A stretch of 64,000 bases of DNA from Saccharolobus shibatae B12 (GCF_019175345.1 NZ_CP077717.1:2637644-2701643); one strand, 5' to 3'; numbered from the stretch's first letter, positions 32,339-43,559 are shown. Notes: generated by a model from the sequence alone, not told the origin. Numbers and translations: made by a program.

Positions 32339-32461
32339 GACTATAAATTTTTTGGCTCAGCTAGAATAAGAAAATATTAAATTGAGGCTCATTCTATCAA
32401 CTACCTTAATCGTATGATTAGAACTCCATAAAACAAATCAAGCAATTTTTCTAAATTCTTT

Positions 32462-33334
32462 CTAAAGTTTTCTAGGGTTATTTCTTCTACCTTTTTCCAT
32501 AAACTTACTTATTAATGCACCAATAAAGTATAGGGTAGACAAGGTTACTCCTATTACTGTCTCTATTATGCCTCCAGTTGTACCTGGTGAAATTATCCAT
32601 GCGATAATAAAGGATACTAGAACTCCCCATCTCCAATTTTTAAGCCACGTAATTGACTTTACAACTCCAATACCCGTTAAGCCGCCCATTATTAAGGGTA
32701 GTTCAAAAGATAATCCAGTAGCAATTAGTAACGTCATTACTGTACTTACAAAGGACCTTAGGCCTAAAGTTGGCTCCACTGCAGAACCTAAAGCAGTAGC
32801 ATATAAGAGTATTATCCTTAACATTAAGGGAATAAGAAGAAAGTAAGCAAAGGCAGAACCTAAGGCAAACAATAAAAAGGCAGGAAATATTATACTCTTG
32901 AAAAGTTTCTTCTCATGTTCATATAATCCCGGAGCTACAAATGCCCAAATTTCCCTTACAATGATAGGGATTGTAGTAAATATTGCCAGATACAGGGAAA
33001 TATAAAAGGATGCGAAAAGTGGATCGAACAAATTTATGATTATTAATTTCACGCCTTTAGGTAGCTCATTATATATGAAAAGCTGTGTCAGTTGTACAGA
33101 TATACTATCAAATAGAGATGGGTATAAAACGGGAACTTCCGCTAAAACGTATTTAAGACCAAAGAATGGATAAGGTAAATATACTCTAACTAATTCTAAA
33201 CCCAGCATAAAATATATCATAAAAGTTATTGCGAGAGCAATTAAAATTCTCCTTAATCTGTACGCCAATTCTCTTAAATGTTCTATTAAAGGTCTTTCTT
33301 CAAGCTTTGCAACCTCTCTAGTTCTTTCCGTCAC
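32462..33334 (-). CDS. tatC: Sec-independent translocase TatC
   Basis: 290 aa, six membrane helices. EERPLIEHLRELAYRLRR at the N-terminus is the TatC signature; VREIWAFVAPGLYEHEKK and the Pro/Phe-rich helix FELPLIMGGLTGIG also match. It recognises twin-arginine signal peptides. It overlaps the TatA/B-like gene by 17 nt. Confidence 0.95.
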   Translation of the reverse strand: MTERTREVAKLEERPLIEHLRELAYRLRRILIALAITFMIYFMLGLELVRVYLPYPFFGLKYVLAEVPVLYPSLFDSISVQLTQLFIYNELPKGVKLIIINLFDPLFASFYISLYLAIFTTIPIIVREIWAFVAPGLYEHEKKLFKSIIFPAFLLFALGSAFAYFLLIPLMLRIILLYATALGSAVEPTLGLRSFVSTVMTLLIATGLSFELPLIMGGLTGIGVVKSITWLKNWRWGVLVSFIIAWIISPGTTGGIIETVIGVTLSTLYFIGALISKFMEKGRRNNPRKL

Positions 33335-33635
33335 TAGCTTTCAGCCTCTCCAATTCCTCTTGTAATCGTTTTATTTGAGCCTCTAATTCTTTAACTCTTT
33401 CTTGATTTGTAACCTTTACGTATTTGAAATTAGATCCAGTAAAAGGAGTGTTATTAATAGCCTCTACACTATTTAACTCCCTCATTAACTCGTTCTTAAA
33501 TTCGTTTTGTCTTTTCCTTATTTCACCTAAAAACCTCCCTATTGACTTAGCGGTATTTCCAGCATTTTTATCTCCAGCCATCAACAGTATAAACACAACT
33601 ACCACTACTAAAAAGTCACTTAAGTTGCTAATCAT
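33318..33635 (-). CDS. TatA/B-like protein
   Basis: 105 aa. A short N-terminal membrane helix (FLVVVVVFILLMAG) is followed by an amphipathic segment (SIGRFLGEIRKRQNEF) and a charged coiled coil, the TatA/TatB layout. The usual FG hinge is replaced by GD, so it may play the TatB role. Co-transcribed with tatC. Confidence 0.7.
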   Translation of the reverse strand: MISNLSDFLVVVVVFILLMAGDKNAGNTAKSIGRFLGEIRKRQNEFKNELMRELNSVEAINNTPFTGSNFKYVKVTNQERVKELEAQIKRLQEELERLKASDGKN

Positions 33636-33671
33636 TCCTATCTCACCTAGGTAAAAAAAGTATTTATTATT

Positions 33672-33956
33672 TTATTGATTCTGCTTAGATTTCTTTAACT
33701 CCTCTAACTGTTTCTGTAATTCAGCTATTTGTTTCTCTAGGTCTTGAACATTAGGTTGCTGTTGTTGAACTAACGGTTGTTGAAGGTTCTGAGCTTGCAT
33801 TTGCTGCAACTCCATTTCGGCCTCTACCCTACCCTTCTTGAACTCTCCAACAGCTCTCCCCATCGATCTAAATAGTTCTGGTATTTTGGATGCTCCAAAG
33901 AATAGTACAGCAATTACTACTAGTATTATGATCCAATCGTAAGGGTTCCCTAACAT
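33672..33956 (-). CDS. tatA: Sec-independent translocase TatA
   Basis: 94 aa from the ATG at 33956; an 18-codon longer frame to 34010 would add a charged stretch unlike TatA. It has the membrane helix WIIILVVIAVLFFGASKIPEL with the FG hinge, the amphipathic helix FRSMGRAVGEFKKG, and then a Gln-rich and Lys/Glu-rich tail. It forms the pore of the Tat system with TatC, two genes downstream. Confidence 0.9.
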   Translation of the reverse strand: MLGNPYDWIIILVVIAVLFFGASKIPELFRSMGRAVGEFKKGRVEAEMELQQMQAQNLQQPLVQQQQPNVQDLEKQIAELQKQLEELKKSKQNQ

Positions 33957-34032
33957 TTTCCCATCCTTATCAGAAAAGTCGAATTGTGAGATTAAAAACT
34001 TTGTTTCCATTCGAGTGGAAGGTTAAATAGTA

Positions 34033-34665
34033 TTAAAATAATTCAAACCAATCCGATATTTCACATAATGAATCCAATATCTTTGCATCGTACTTTCTTG
34101 CCTCTTCTACATCTAGAGGAACACTACTCCTTACCACTATAATCTTACTTATTCCAGCTGAATAGTATGCCATTACATCATAGATTGTATCTCCTACTCC
34201 TACGCTTTCATTAGGATCTACATTTAATTTTTTAATTGCCTCTATTACCGGCATAGGATTAGGCTTTCCTAGTTTAACGTCATCTCCTGTAATTAGGACA
34301 TCTGGTTCTACATTAATTACCTTTAAAACTTGAACAGCAGAGTTACGCATCGACGAGGTTACCACTGCAATAGGTATTTTGACATCTCTCAAACGATTTA
34401 TTAGCCCCATTACGCAAGGTTTAGGTTTTGCCAAAGTTTTCACTAATTCGTTATAAATTTCGGTTTTTACAGAAGCCAATTTTTCCGCATGACTCTCTCC
34501 AATCAAAATCTTTGCTATGTCTATCGTTTTCCTACCGAGCAAATATCTAATATCCACTTTAACGTCATATCCTAGTTTTCGTAAAGCAATTTCCCAGGCT
34601 AATTTGTGAACTTCATCTGTATTCGCTAAAGTACCATCTAGGTCAAATATTACTGCTTTTCTCAT
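34033..34665 (-). CDS. HAD-superfamily phosphatase
   Basis: 210 aa. Motif I DLDGTLANT, motif II VVTSS, motif III lysine in KLGKPNP and motif IV GVGDTIYD are intact, with a helical cap after motif I. This is the phosphoglycolate-phosphatase/beta-phosphoglucomutase-like subgroup. The substrate cannot be told. Confidence 0.88.
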   Translation of the reverse strand: MRKAVIFDLDGTLANTDEVHKLAWEIALRKLGYDVKVDIRYLLGRKTIDIAKILIGESHAEKLASVKTEIYNELVKTLAKPKPCVMGLINRLRDVKIPIAVVTSSMRNSAVQVLKVINVEPDVLITGDDVKLGKPNPMPVIEAIKKLNVDPNESVGVGDTIYDVMAYYSAGISKIIVVRSSVPLDVEEARKYDAKILDSLCEISDWFELF

Positions 34666-34741
34666 AAGTTATAACCTTACTGGAAATATTAAAGTTTTAA
34701 CACAGTAAGTCCTAAATATGAATAAAGAGTAGTATAGTTTA

Positions 34742-36163
34742 ATGCAAGTAATAAGGAAACCAACTAGGATGCTTTCTGGCGTTACAATAGTATCGATAAT
34801 GACTCACCCGCATTCTTGTCCGCATGGAAAGTGCATATTCTGTCCCGGAGGAGTAGATGTGGGTACCCCCCAAAGCTACTATGGTAGAGAACCCACTTTA
34901 ATGAGGGCAATAGAAAACGATTACGATCCATTCCATCAAGTACAGTCAAGATTAAGACAATATGTTGAGAATGGACATACTCCAAGTAAAGTAGAGTTAA
35001 TAATAATGGGCGGTACTTTCCTATCATTACCCATAGATTATCAAGATTGGTTTGTGACCTATGCATTAGAGGCTATGAATAGATTTCCTAGTTCTGATAA
35101 ACCTTCTTTTGTGTATTTAGAAGATGCACAAGTGAAAAACGAAAAGGCAGGAGTACGTTGTGTAGGAATGACAATTGAAACGAAACCGGATTGGGCTAAG
35201 GAGTGGCACGCAGATCAAATGCTAAGATTAGGTGCAACCAAAGTTGAATTAGGAGTCCAAACTGTATACGATGACATTTTAAAGTTCACCAATAGGGGTC
35301 ATACCGTAAAAGATTCCATAGAATCTACTAGAATACTGAAGGATTCAGGGTTCAAAGTGGTCTATCATGTAATGCTTGGTCTTCCTAAATCAGATCCTGA
35401 TAAGGATCTGGAGGCATTTAAGACAATATTTTCTGATCCTAATTTTAGGCCGGATATGTTGAAAATATATCCTACCTTAGTGGTTGAAACTGCGCCGTTA
35501 GCGAATTTATGGAGAAGGGGATTATATAAGCCTTATGATACGGAGACTTTGGTTGAATTAATATCTGAAATGTATAGATATATTCCTAAATGGGTTAGAG
35601 TGATGAGAATACAAAGAGATATTCCTGCTAATGTAATCTTAGACGGTAACAAAAAGGGAAACTTAAGAGAATTGGTAGAGAAAAAGGTCTTAGAGAAAGG
35701 AATTAAGATTAATGAAATTAGATTTAGGGAAGTTGGGATGATGTGGCAACATAGGGGATTATTACCAGATGGTACTAAAATTCATCTTTACAAGGAAGTT
35801 TATGAAGCAAGTGAAGGTTCTGAAATTTTCCTGTCTTTTGAGGATGATAAAGAGATTTTAATAGGTTATTTACGATTAAGAATACCATCAAATGAGGCTC
35901 ATAGGAAAGAGATAGATGGAAAGACGGCCATAGTAAGAGAACTTCATGTATACGGGATAGAAGTACCTATAGGAAGCTGGGATGAATTGGGTTTTCAACA
36001 TAGAGGGTATGGAAGTAAGTTATTAAGCGAAGCTGAAAAGATTGCGAGAGAGGAATTCGATATGCGGAAAATTTCTGTTTTATCTGGAATAGGTGCTCGA
36101 GAATACTATGCTAAAAGAGGCTATGTAAAAGAAGGTCCTTATATGTCTAAGCAGTTGATTTAA
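34742..36163 (+). CDS. elp3: Elp3 tRNA-uridine carboxymethyltransferase
   Basis: 473 aa. The radical SAM cluster Cys are C26, C31 and C34 ([13 protein letters not shown]), the [12 protein letters not shown] and PTLVV regions follow, and a GNAT acetyltransferase domain occupies about 330-473 (ELHVYG...[10 protein letters not shown]). Archaeal Elp3 alone makes cm5U at the wobble position of tRNAs. TATA-like AT-rich DNA lies just upstream. It converges, with a 17-nt overlap, on a Trm9-like methyltransferase gene. Confidence 0.95.
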   Translation: MQVIRKPTRMLSGVTIVSIMTHPHSCPHGKCIFCPGGVDVGTPQSYYGREPTLMRAIENDYDPFHQVQSRLRQYVENGHTPSKVELIIMGGTFLSLPIDYQDWFVTYALEAMNRFPSSDKPSFVYLEDAQVKNEKAGVRCVGMTIETKPDWAKEWHADQMLRLGATKVELGVQTVYDDILKFTNRGHTVKDSIESTRILKDSGFKVVYHVMLGLPKSDPDKDLEAFKTIFSDPNFRPDMLKIYPTLVVETAPLANLWRRGLYKPYDTETLVELISEMYRYIPKWVRVMRIQRDIPANVILDGNKKGNLRELVEKKVLEKGIKINEIRFREVGMMWQHRGLLPDGTKIHLYKEVYEASEGSEIFLSFEDDKEILIGYLRLRIPSNEAHRKEIDGKTAIVRELHVYGIEVPIGSWDELGFQHRGYGSKLLSEAEKIAREEFDMRKISVLSGIGAREYYAKRGYVKEGPYMSKQLI

Positions 36164-36695
36164 TACCGTAATAAAGGGAATTATTTGGCAATAAACTATT
36201 TACTCTATATAACTTATAGATTTTTGTAACGAAACCCTTGCTTTCCATTATTCGCTTTAATTCCCAAGGATAATAGAGTCTATAGAAACGTCTAACCTCT
36301 TTGCCGTTTATGAGACTTCTCTTAATTGTATACCTTCTTAAGAAGAAAAACTTTAGTTGTACCAACCATACAGTAACTAGTATGTCACCTTCATCTTTTA
36401 ACACCCTATGAGCCTCCCTTAAGGCTTGAGACGGATCCCTTAAATGATGAAGAGACGCTATATAAGCTAAAGAATCAACTGATGAATCTCTAAATGGTAA
36501 ATATTCCATATCTGCCTGTACTAAATTTTGACATCCTCTTTTACGAGCTTGATTTAATTGGTTTAGTGAAAGATCTAAGCAAATAACTAGTCTTCCCTTA
36601 AATTGGTCACAATTTTGACCTGATCCACAACCTACATCAACAATTTTATCTCCATTTATCAATTTGACATAAGGATTAGGCTTTCTTCTATACAC
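36147..36695 (-). CDS. Trm9-like class I methyltransferase
   Basis: 182 aa, GTG start. The SAM motif is [10 protein letters not shown], followed by [42 protein letters not shown] and a late [16 protein letters not shown]. This order and the tail resemble Trm9/ALKBH8, which methylate cm5U to mcm5U in tRNA. Its position tail-to-tail with elp3, which makes cm5U, supports the assignment. Confidence 0.7.
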   Translation of the reverse strand: MYRRKPNPYVKLINGDKIVDVGCGSGQNCDQFKGRLVICLDLSLNQLNQARKRGCQNLVQADMEYLPFRDSSVDSLAYIASLHHLRDPSQALREAHRVLKDEGDILVTVWLVQLKFFFLRRYTIKRSLINGKEVRRFYRLYYPWELKRIMESKGFVTKIYKLYRVNSLLPNNSLYYGIKSTA

Positions 36696-36727
36696 TATAT
36701 TATCATATGCATTTATTATATCTTGCT

Positions 36728-37870
36728 TTAGTATAATATCGCTCTTACCTTCATTCTTACGTATGGAGTTACACCTCCATGTTCCTCGTCAATAAATACC
36801 CCTCTATTCTCTCTAGTAACAGCATCAATTGTAACCAGTTCTTGAAGTGGAATCGCAATCTCCCTAAAGAATATTTGTCCTTGGCCTATTTTAACTACAC
36901 TTCTCGGAGTTATTCTAATACTATTACGTATTAATTCCGAGTTCTTAACACCCATGGCAATGTACGCTCCTCTACTTTCATCAATTAGTTCATTAAGAGA
37001 CCAGTCTCCTTGCTTTACTTCTAAGGAGAAATAATCTGGTTTTGGTAAAATGCCTCGCGCGTTTCCTGCTTCACCGTACTTTGAAGTAAGTGTTCCTAAA
37101 TAATTTGTAATTATTCCATCTCCAATAATCTCTTTTTTCTTTGTTTTTACTCCCTCATCATCAAAGACTGAAAAGGATGAGGAGAATGAATTTAATGGAT
37201 TATCATAAATTGTAATTTCACTTGATATTTTTTCATTTAATTTCAACTTAGGTGAGTTGCCATTTAAAAAATTCCTAAGAACGTAATGAAAAATGGAGGC
37301 TACTATTTCAGAATCTAATATGAAAGTTAGTCTGCCACTCTCAGTTAAGACTTGTCTAGATGGAGAAGTAAGTTGAGACTGACTTGCCCTTAAATATTCT
37401 ACAATTGACGGTATATCTTTAGGGTCACCAGCATATGAGAAATTTAAATCGTTATACTTTACATAGTTTACTACTTTTTCTTCACGGCACTCCTTAACAT
37501 CGTGAATTGAGATAGACTTTGAAATTTTCTTGCTTATAACTTTTAGTTGGTCATCTTCATTTAATTTAATATTAGTGAAGAGTCTGGAATACTTTTCCTT
37601 ATTCATCCACGTCTTCACGGATTCATGATAAAAGTCTTCACAAATTTCAAACTCCTTTATTTTTTGACTACTCTCTAATTTGTTACCATCATAAACTATC
37701 CATTTACCACTAACTAAAGCTCGACTTAACGTATAAGATCTTTTATAATCAATGAGACTATATCCTTCAACTGAAAATTCAGCCTCTATCACTTCTTCAG
37801 AATATTTAACATCCTGGTGTAACATCTCAATATTATTTAAATTATATACCTCCCTTTTTAACTTTCTCAC
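36728..37870 (-). CDS. TldE/PmbA-like protein
   Basis: 380 aa, GTG start. [23 protein letters not shown] and the C-terminal [15 protein letters not shown] match the TldD/TldE (PmbA) family. No HExxxH zinc motif is visible, so it is of the non-catalytic TldE type. The family cleaves peptides or modified precursors as TldD-TldE dimers; no TldD gene is adjacent. Confidence 0.75.
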   Translation of the reverse strand: MRKLKREVYNLNNIEMLHQDVKYSEEVIEAEFSVEGYSLIDYKRSYTLSRALVSGKWIVYDGNKLESSQKIKEFEICEDFYHESVKTWMNKEKYSRLFTNIKLNEDDQLKVISKKISKSISIHDVKECREEKVVNYVKYNDLNFSYAGDPKDIPSIVEYLRASQSQLTSPSRQVLTESGRLTFILDSEIVASIFHYVLRNFLNGNSPKLKLNEKISSEITIYDNPLNSFSSSFSVFDDEGVKTKKKEIIGDGIITNYLGTLTSKYGEAGNARGILPKPDYFSLEVKQGDWSLNELIDESRGAYIAMGVKNSELIRNSIRITPRSVVKIGQGQIFFREIAIPLQELVTIDAVTRENRGVFIDEEHGGVTPYVRMKVRAILY

Positions 37871-38036
37871 ATAGTAAGATCATTTACATTTAACTAGCTA
37901 AAAGTAATTAGGCGTAATAGTTCCAAGCTTTAGTATAATTCTATATACAATAAAAAAGTTTACGTAAATTAAATATTACTCTTTTACATGCCCTATAATG
38001 AATACTTTTTATATTAGGAAAGTAAAATATAATATT

Positions 38037-39623
38037 ATGGTGTGGGAGATCGTATTAACCACTGATAAGGGGTCTTTTACAGATTATGGGGGTTCCAGTG
38101 TATTAGGTTATGTAGCTTGCATGCCATCAAGACTGGTACCCAAATTCTTTATGGATAGATTCTTCACTCCAGATGTCCCAGTGGATTCTGAAGGAAGAGC
38201 AATAGTAGCACCATATGCTCTTAGAAAAGTAGAAAGTACGCTTGTTCATGCGGGATTCGATAGCGTTGCAGTAATACCCCCGCATAGACTAGAGAAGGCA
38301 ATAAACCAGAAGACTAAAGTAGTAGGATTAACAGTTCATGATCCCTTTGGCTTAAATCCAGTTAGCTTTAAGCTAAGTATGATATTTGGAGGTGGTCCTA
38401 CATGGACAGCCAAATATTTCGAAGAATTTGGAGAAAAGATCTCGAAGCTTAAGTCAAAGTATAATTTTAAAGTAATAGTGGGTGGGCCAGGGAGCTGGGA
38501 GTTAACCAAGGAGAATACGGATTGGGCAGATGTTATATTCATAGGAGAAGCTGAAGCAGATTTACCACGAGTTGTAAAATCCATAATTGATGGACAAGAA
38601 GTTCCTAAAGTTGTCTATGGCAAGAATCCAAAGGTAAATGAAATACCACCAATAATAAATCCTGCAAGACTAGGGGAAGTTCAGATAACCAGAGGATGTC
38701 CAAGAGGATGTCAATTCTGTCCAATAACTCCTGAAACCTTTAGAACGATACCATTAGATGTTGTGAAGAAGGAAGTTGAAGTCAACATGAGGGCTGGTAT
38801 AAAGAGGGTTGAATTCATAACTGATGATGTTCTACTATACGGTTCACAGAAGTTGAGGGTAAATCACGAAGCTATTACAAAATTATTCACCGAAACCATG
38901 AATATGGGAGTAGATGGGATATGGTTTCCACATATCTCTGCCCCAGCTGTTAGAAGTAGTCCACAAACAGTAAAGGCTATGTCTGAGATTGCAAGATATA
39001 ATGAGGATAGAGCTGCTGCTCCAGTGGTTGGACTAGAGAGTGGAAGTGAGAAGATACTAAGTAAGTACATGAGAGCAAAGCCCTTCCCTTGGACTCCTAG
39101 AGAGTGGAAAGATGTCATACTTGATGCAACTGCGATAATGAACGATAATTACATCTATCCTTGTTACACTATGACAATAGGTTATCCAGAGGAGACAAAT
39201 GAAGATGTTGATCAATCAATTGATTTAGTTCAGTCCATAATTGATCATAAACTTAAAGCGTGGATATTCCCATTGCCGGTCATACCTATGGGAGTTTCTT
39301 ATATAAGAAATAATCCATATCCAGTGTTAGAAAAAATGCCCACCAGATATTGGGATCTACTATACATATCGTGGAAATACGATTTACAGATAACGAGAGA
39401 GATGATACCAATTCTCACTGGAGGTATCAAGAACAAATTCGCTCAAAGGACTGTCCAATACATGATAGACAAAATATTCGACAGCATTGAATGGGTATTT
39501 AAACAACTAAAAGAGACACAAGGGAAATATGCGTACACTTTCGCAAGCATCAATCTCAATAACACTACGGGAGTGATAAAGGCGATCTACTGGTTATTCA
39601 GATTAGCCTTTAAACCTCTTTGA
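38037..39623 (+). CDS. B12-binding-type radical SAM enzyme
   Basis: 528 aa from the ATG at 38037, about 26 nt after TTTTTATATT; the frame is open 13 codons further. N-terminal Rossmann-like domain (VVGLTVHDPFG, VIVGGPGSWEL, ADVIFIGEAE) of the B12-binding type, then the radical SAM motif TRGCPRGCQFCP and PVVGLESGSEKIL. No cobalamin DxHxxG is evident. Sulfolobales use related enzymes to modify membrane lipids (GDGT ring formation, calditol); that is a possibility only. Confidence 0.85.
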   Translation: MVWEIVLTTDKGSFTDYGGSSVLGYVACMPSRLVPKFFMDRFFTPDVPVDSEGRAIVAPYALRKVESTLVHAGFDSVAVIPPHRLEKAINQKTKVVGLTVHDPFGLNPVSFKLSMIFGGGPTWTAKYFEEFGEKISKLKSKYNFKVIVGGPGSWELTKENTDWADVIFIGEAEADLPRVVKSIIDGQEVPKVVYGKNPKVNEIPPIINPARLGEVQITRGCPRGCQFCPITPETFRTIPLDVVKKEVEVNMRAGIKRVEFITDDVLLYGSQKLRVNHEAITKLFTETMNMGVDGIWFPHISAPAVRSSPQTVKAMSEIARYNEDRAAAPVVGLESGSEKILSKYMRAKPFPWTPREWKDVILDATAIMNDNYIYPCYTMTIGYPEETNEDVDQSIDLVQSIIDHKLKAWIFPLPVIPMGVSYIRNNPYPVLEKMPTRYWDLLYISWKYDLQITREMIPILTGGIKNKFAQRTVQYMIDKIFDSIEWVFKQLKETQGKYAYTFASINLNNTTGVIKAIYWLFRLAFKPL

Positions 39624-41067
39624 TCTTTTCTACAATTGCATCAGAAATGTTTTTCCAGACAATTTTATAACCTAGATAATCTATAACGTCAACTATATAA
39701 TTTCCATATTTGTTAACTAATGAAGAAAGTTGCGTATTTGAGAAATCTTCCTTTTTTAGCTCTTCTATAAACGTTTTCTTTATAGCGTAATTTTTAAGTA
39801 CTATATAATCAGGTCTTTGCATCAACTTGCTTCTAACTATCTTCTCATCAACATTATATTTGGCAGACAGTTCCTTAATCAAGATAATATCGTCATTAAC
39901 ATCACTTAAGTCGATATCCTCGTTAACATTTGCTTGAAAGCGTCTTAAAGCTGAATACAGTTTACCTATATCAATTTTTTTCTTAAATTTTATTACATTT
40001 AAAATATCCGGAATGTAATTTTCGTAAGAAAGCTCTTCATTCAAGAGAACTAAAATCGGATATTTAAAGTTTCTCAGTTTCTCTATCTTAGAATTTACAT
40101 ATTCTTTAGTCCAAAATCCCATTATCTCTACATACACTTTGATATTACCTTTACTGAGTACAAAATCCGGAAAATAAAGCCTTTTTTCTATCACTATAGG
40201 TTCTGGTTCCCTTACTATATTCCAATCCCTTATGACCCTTCTGAACTCCTCGTAAAATTTTTCCTCAATTGAACTATCAAACCTCTTTTCCATCTCTTCA
40301 TCATTAATATACTTAAAGAGTTTAGAATAGCCGCTCGAGAGTTCCAGTCTATAGGTTCTTCTTTTACTTTTGCCTAAAACTATATCAGCTATAATAGTCC
40401 ACTTATTCTTAGAGACTAAAAACGGTACTAATGCAGCTAAATTTCTCCCATATTTCTCTGTCATCTTTACTAGGGACAATGGACCAAAAATCTCTATTCT
40501 AAGCGGATTTTCATATGCTAAATACATTAATCCTAGCATTTTTATTCTTCTCGCGATTTCTTTCCAGCCATCACTAACGGAAACTGTAACCTTATACGCG
40601 TTGAAAATAATGGTTTGCAAAAGGGAAAGATTATATATTTTTAATAGATCTTCTGGAGAAAATTTAGGGAGTTCCACTATTTTCTTTTCAACGTCAAGGT
40701 CTTCATACATCGCCTTTATTGGATCAACGTGAAAAAGGTCACTGATCTCTTTTAATACTCTCTCCTTATCATTCTCATCTAATACTGGACCCCTACTAAA
40801 TAATTGCCTACGCAATTCTATATAATCAATCTTAGTCGCACTTTCAACCGTACAATATCTTAGATAAATTTTCCCTAATCCCTTGACAAGTTTATAATCA
40901 TATATTTTAGATAAATATTTTAGGTCTTCTAGAATATCACCAACTTTTGCTCCTATTTTAAACATGTCAATGACTTCCTTTGCTACATCTATGTCAGAAT
41001 CTGTAGCAAATAGTGGAATTATCCTCTGATTTTCTATCTTAAACCTCGCTAGATCAGAGGTTAGCAT
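39610..41067 (-). CDS. bax1: Bax1 nuclease (DUF790), XPB partner
   Basis: 485 aa. The first half is the DUF790 helical region; residues about 270-360 contain a nuclease-like strand order with FPDFVL and VYVEIMGFWTKEY, the D...ExxG-type active site of restriction-like enzymes. Bax1 binds archaeal XPB, and the pair unwinds and cuts DNA in excision repair. It overlaps the XPB gene by 14 nt. Confidence 0.88.
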   Translation of the reverse strand: MLTSDLARFKIENQRIIPLFATDSDIDVAKEVIDMFKIGAKVGDILEDLKYLSKIYDYKLVKGLGKIYLRYCTVESATKIDYIELRRQLFSRGPVLDENDKERVLKEISDLFHVDPIKAMYEDLDVEKKIVELPKFSPEDLLKIYNLSLLQTIIFNAYKVTVSVSDGWKEIARRIKMLGLMYLAYENPLRIEIFGPLSLVKMTEKYGRNLAALVPFLVSKNKWTIIADIVLGKSKRRTYRLELSSGYSKLFKYINDEEMEKRFDSSIEEKFYEEFRRVIRDWNIVREPEPIVIEKRLYFPDFVLSKGNIKVYVEIMGFWTKEYVNSKIEKLRNFKYPILVLLNEELSYENYIPDILNVIKFKKKIDIGKLYSALRRFQANVNEDIDLSDVNDDIILIKELSAKYNVDEKIVRSKLMQRPDYIVLKNYAIKKTFIEELKKEDFSNTQLSSLVNKYGNYIVDVIDYLGYKIVWKNISDAIVEKIKEV

Positions 41068-42388
41068 TTTGTCTTCGCCTTTTACTTAAATTATAATCAC
41101 TAGTACCTTTAGTTATTATTTCTATCAATCTAGCTTTTTTATTCTCTTTCTTCCTTAAGATTCTACCTAACCTCTGTATGAATTGCCTAGAGGTTCCATA
41201 ACCTCCTAGAACTATACCAATAGAAGCATCTGGAACATCAATACCTTCATCGAGGACACTAGAAGTCACTATTACATTGTATTTTCCGGATCTAAATTTC
41301 TCCAGAATCTCTATCCTTTCCTGCTTATTCGTCTTGTATGTAACTGCAGGAATTAAGAATAGTCTTGATATCTCGTATGCCATTGACGTATTTCTAGTAA
41401 ATATTATAATTTTCTCACCATTTAGCTCCTTGAGCAAGTCTTTAAGCTTCTCTAACTTTGCCTTGGAATTTACAGCTATCTTAAGAGCTTCATGCCATGC
41501 TAATAATGCCTCTCTAGCTTCCTTATCCTTAACTGCTAGCCTAACTAGCCTATTGAAATCATTCAACGACTTTAACTTAAGATTACGTTGAGATAAAAAT
41601 TTCCTTAGGATTCCTCTATAGTGCCTATATAATTTCTCTTCATCTTCAGTGAGATTTACGTATATACGTTGAGTTTCAAAACTTGAAAGATATTTTCCGA
41701 CTAGGTTAGAAACTGTAATCCTATATACTACGGGCCCAACGAGTGATGGATACAGTTTGTGTCTTCCGTCACTTCTTTCTGGCGTAGCAGTCAAACCTAA
41801 TCTATATGGGGCAGCTAAACCTTGAGCTATTATGGAATATCCTTCTGAAGGTAGATGATGAACCTCATCAAAAATTACTAATCCAAACTTATTTCCTATT
41901 TTCTCTAGCTGAGTGTACGCTGAATCATACGTAATTACGGTTATTCCCTTAAGTTCATCATATCCTCCCCCTACCCTCCCCGCCTCAGCTCCAAGTAACT
42001 CTCTTATATTTTCATACCATTGCTGTAATAAATCGATTGTAGGCACTATTATTAGTGTAGCAAGCCTAATCAGAGCTATGGCCTTCAATCCTATTACAGT
42101 TTTTCCACCTCCAGTGGGAATCACTATTATCCCTAGCTTACTCTTTAACCATGCATTCAAAGCCTCTTGCTGATATTCCCTTAATCTTATTCGATCTACA
42201 ATCAAAGGAAAAGGTAATAACTCTAGAACGCTATCCTCAACTTCAACGTGAGACCTCTTGTAGTAAGAAAGGACTTCTCGATACCTGTTTGCTTGGCCTA
42301 TATAGCACTTAAACTCATCATTCCAAGTTAAACCGGGAGCTGAAAAATCGGATAGTAATAAACCTTTAAAGTATCGTAATCGTACCAC
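41054..42388 (-). CDS. xpb: XPB-type DNA helicase
   Basis: 444 aa, GTG start. Damage-recognition-like N-terminal region, then REYQQEAL, Walker A PTGGGKT, FDEVHH, TATPER, and motif VI QRLGRILRKK at the C-terminus; the RED and thumb regions lie between. It is a 3'-5' SF2 helicase of the XPB/Rad25 family. First gene of the xpb-bax1 operon and divergent from the alcohol dehydrogenase. Confidence 0.93.
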   Translation of the reverse strand: MVRLRYFKGLLLSDFSAPGLTWNDEFKCYIGQANRYREVLSYYKRSHVEVEDSVLELLPFPLIVDRIRLREYQQEALNAWLKSKLGIIVIPTGGGKTVIGLKAIALIRLATLIIVPTIDLLQQWYENIRELLGAEAGRVGGGYDELKGITVITYDSAYTQLEKIGNKFGLVIFDEVHHLPSEGYSIIAQGLAAPYRLGLTATPERSDGRHKLYPSLVGPVVYRITVSNLVGKYLSSFETQRIYVNLTEDEEKLYRHYRGILRKFLSQRNLKLKSLNDFNRLVRLAVKDKEAREALLAWHEALKIAVNSKAKLEKLKDLLKELNGEKIIIFTRNTSMAYEISRLFLIPAVTYKTNKQERIEILEKFRSGKYNVIVTSSVLDEGIDVPDASIGIVLGGYGTSRQFIQRLGRILRKKENKKARLIEIITKGTSDYNLSKRRRQNANL

Positions 42389-42467
42389 GATATAATGAAT
42401 AGTTTTCGCAGTTATAAAGGGAGATGTTTAGAAATGTTTAAATATGATTATACTATACCTTATACTA

Positions 42468-43559
42468 ATGAAAGGAGCATTATTGTATAAATATAATGAG
42501 CCATTAATTATTGAGGATAATATTCAAATAGATGAACCTAAGGCAGGTGAAACAAAAATTAAAATTGAGGCAACTGGCTTATGTCATTCAGATGTAAATG
42601 TATTTGAAGGTAAAACTCCAGTCTCTCCACCAGTCATTGCGGGGCATGAGATAGCTGGTGTTATAGAGGAGGTAGGAAATAACGTTACAGACTTTAAACC
42701 TGGTGATAGGGTTATATCAGCATTTATTCATCCCTGCGGTAAATGTAAAAATTGTATAACGGGAAAGGAGAATTTATGTGAAGTCTTTGCTAAAAATAGA
42801 CTAAATGGAACATTATTAGATGGTACAACTAGATTACACTTTAAGGATGGAACTCCAATAAGGGCATTTTTAGGAGGAGGATTTGCAGAATACGCAATAA
42901 TACCTTATACTGCATTAACTAAAGTTCCGGAAGATTTAGATTTAAGAAAGGTTGCAGTATTGGGTTGCGCAGGTTTAACTGCTTATGGTGCTGTAAATTC
43001 CGCTAAAATAGAACCTGGTGAAACAGTTGCTGTAATTGGAGTTGGCGGTGTAGGATTGTCTGTGATACAGATGTTAAAGATTGCTGGTGCCGGAAGAATA
43101 ATAGCAGTCGGAACTAGAAAATGGAAATTGGAAAAGGCGTTAGAGCTAGGAGCTAGTGATGTAGTTAACTCTAAGGAGACTGATGTTGTTAGAGCTGTTA
43201 AGAATATTACTGGAGGAGGGCCGGATGTTGTAATAGAAGTAGCAGGAACTACGGAAACAGTGAAAATGTCTTTAGATATGGTTAGAATAGGAGGAAAGGT
43301 AGTACTAGTAGGATTACCTCCAACTACTGCTGAAATTCCAATTAGGATAGCAAGTATAGTTAGAGAGGGTATTAAAATCATAGGAGACTATGGAGGGAGG
43401 CCTAGGGTAGATATGCCTAGACTTATTGAACTTGTAAAATTGGGAAAATATGACCCTACTGCATTAGTGACTGGAAAGTTCAGATTAGAAGAAATTAACG
43501 AGGCAGTAAAATTATTGGAGCAAGGAGAGGCAATAAGAAGTTTAATAATTCCTAACTAA
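42468..43559 (+). CDS. Zinc-dependent alcohol dehydrogenase
   Basis: 363 aa from the ATG at 42468, 26 nt after GTTTAAATATG. Catalytic zinc ligands are in GLCHSDVN and GHEIAG; the structural zinc loop [15 protein letters not shown] is complete; the NAD(P) motif is [11 protein letters not shown]. It belongs to the medium-chain reductase family. The natural alcohol is unknown. Confidence 0.92.
   Translation: MKGALLYKYNEPLIIEDNIQIDEPKAGETKIKIEATGLCHSDVNVFEGKTPVSPPVIAGHEIAGVIEEVGNNVTDFKPGDRVISAFIHPCGKCKNCITGKENLCEVFAKNRLNGTLLDGTTRLHFKDGTPIRAFLGGGFAEYAIIPYTALTKVPEDLDLRKVAVLGCAGLTAYGAVNSAKIEPGETVAVIGVGGVGLSVIQMLKIAGAGRIIAVGTRKWKLEKALELGASDVVNSKETDVVRAVKNITGGGPDVVIEVAGTTETVKMSLDMVRIGGKVVLVGLPPTTAEIPIRIASIVREGIKIIGDYGGRPRVDMPRLIELVKLGKYDPTALVTGKFRLEEINEAVKLLEQGEAIRSLIIPN

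Noticed and set aside
42983-43381. Minus-strand 132-aa frame in the alcohol dehydrogenase gene
   Set aside because: Shadow of a gene with clear zinc and NAD motifs.
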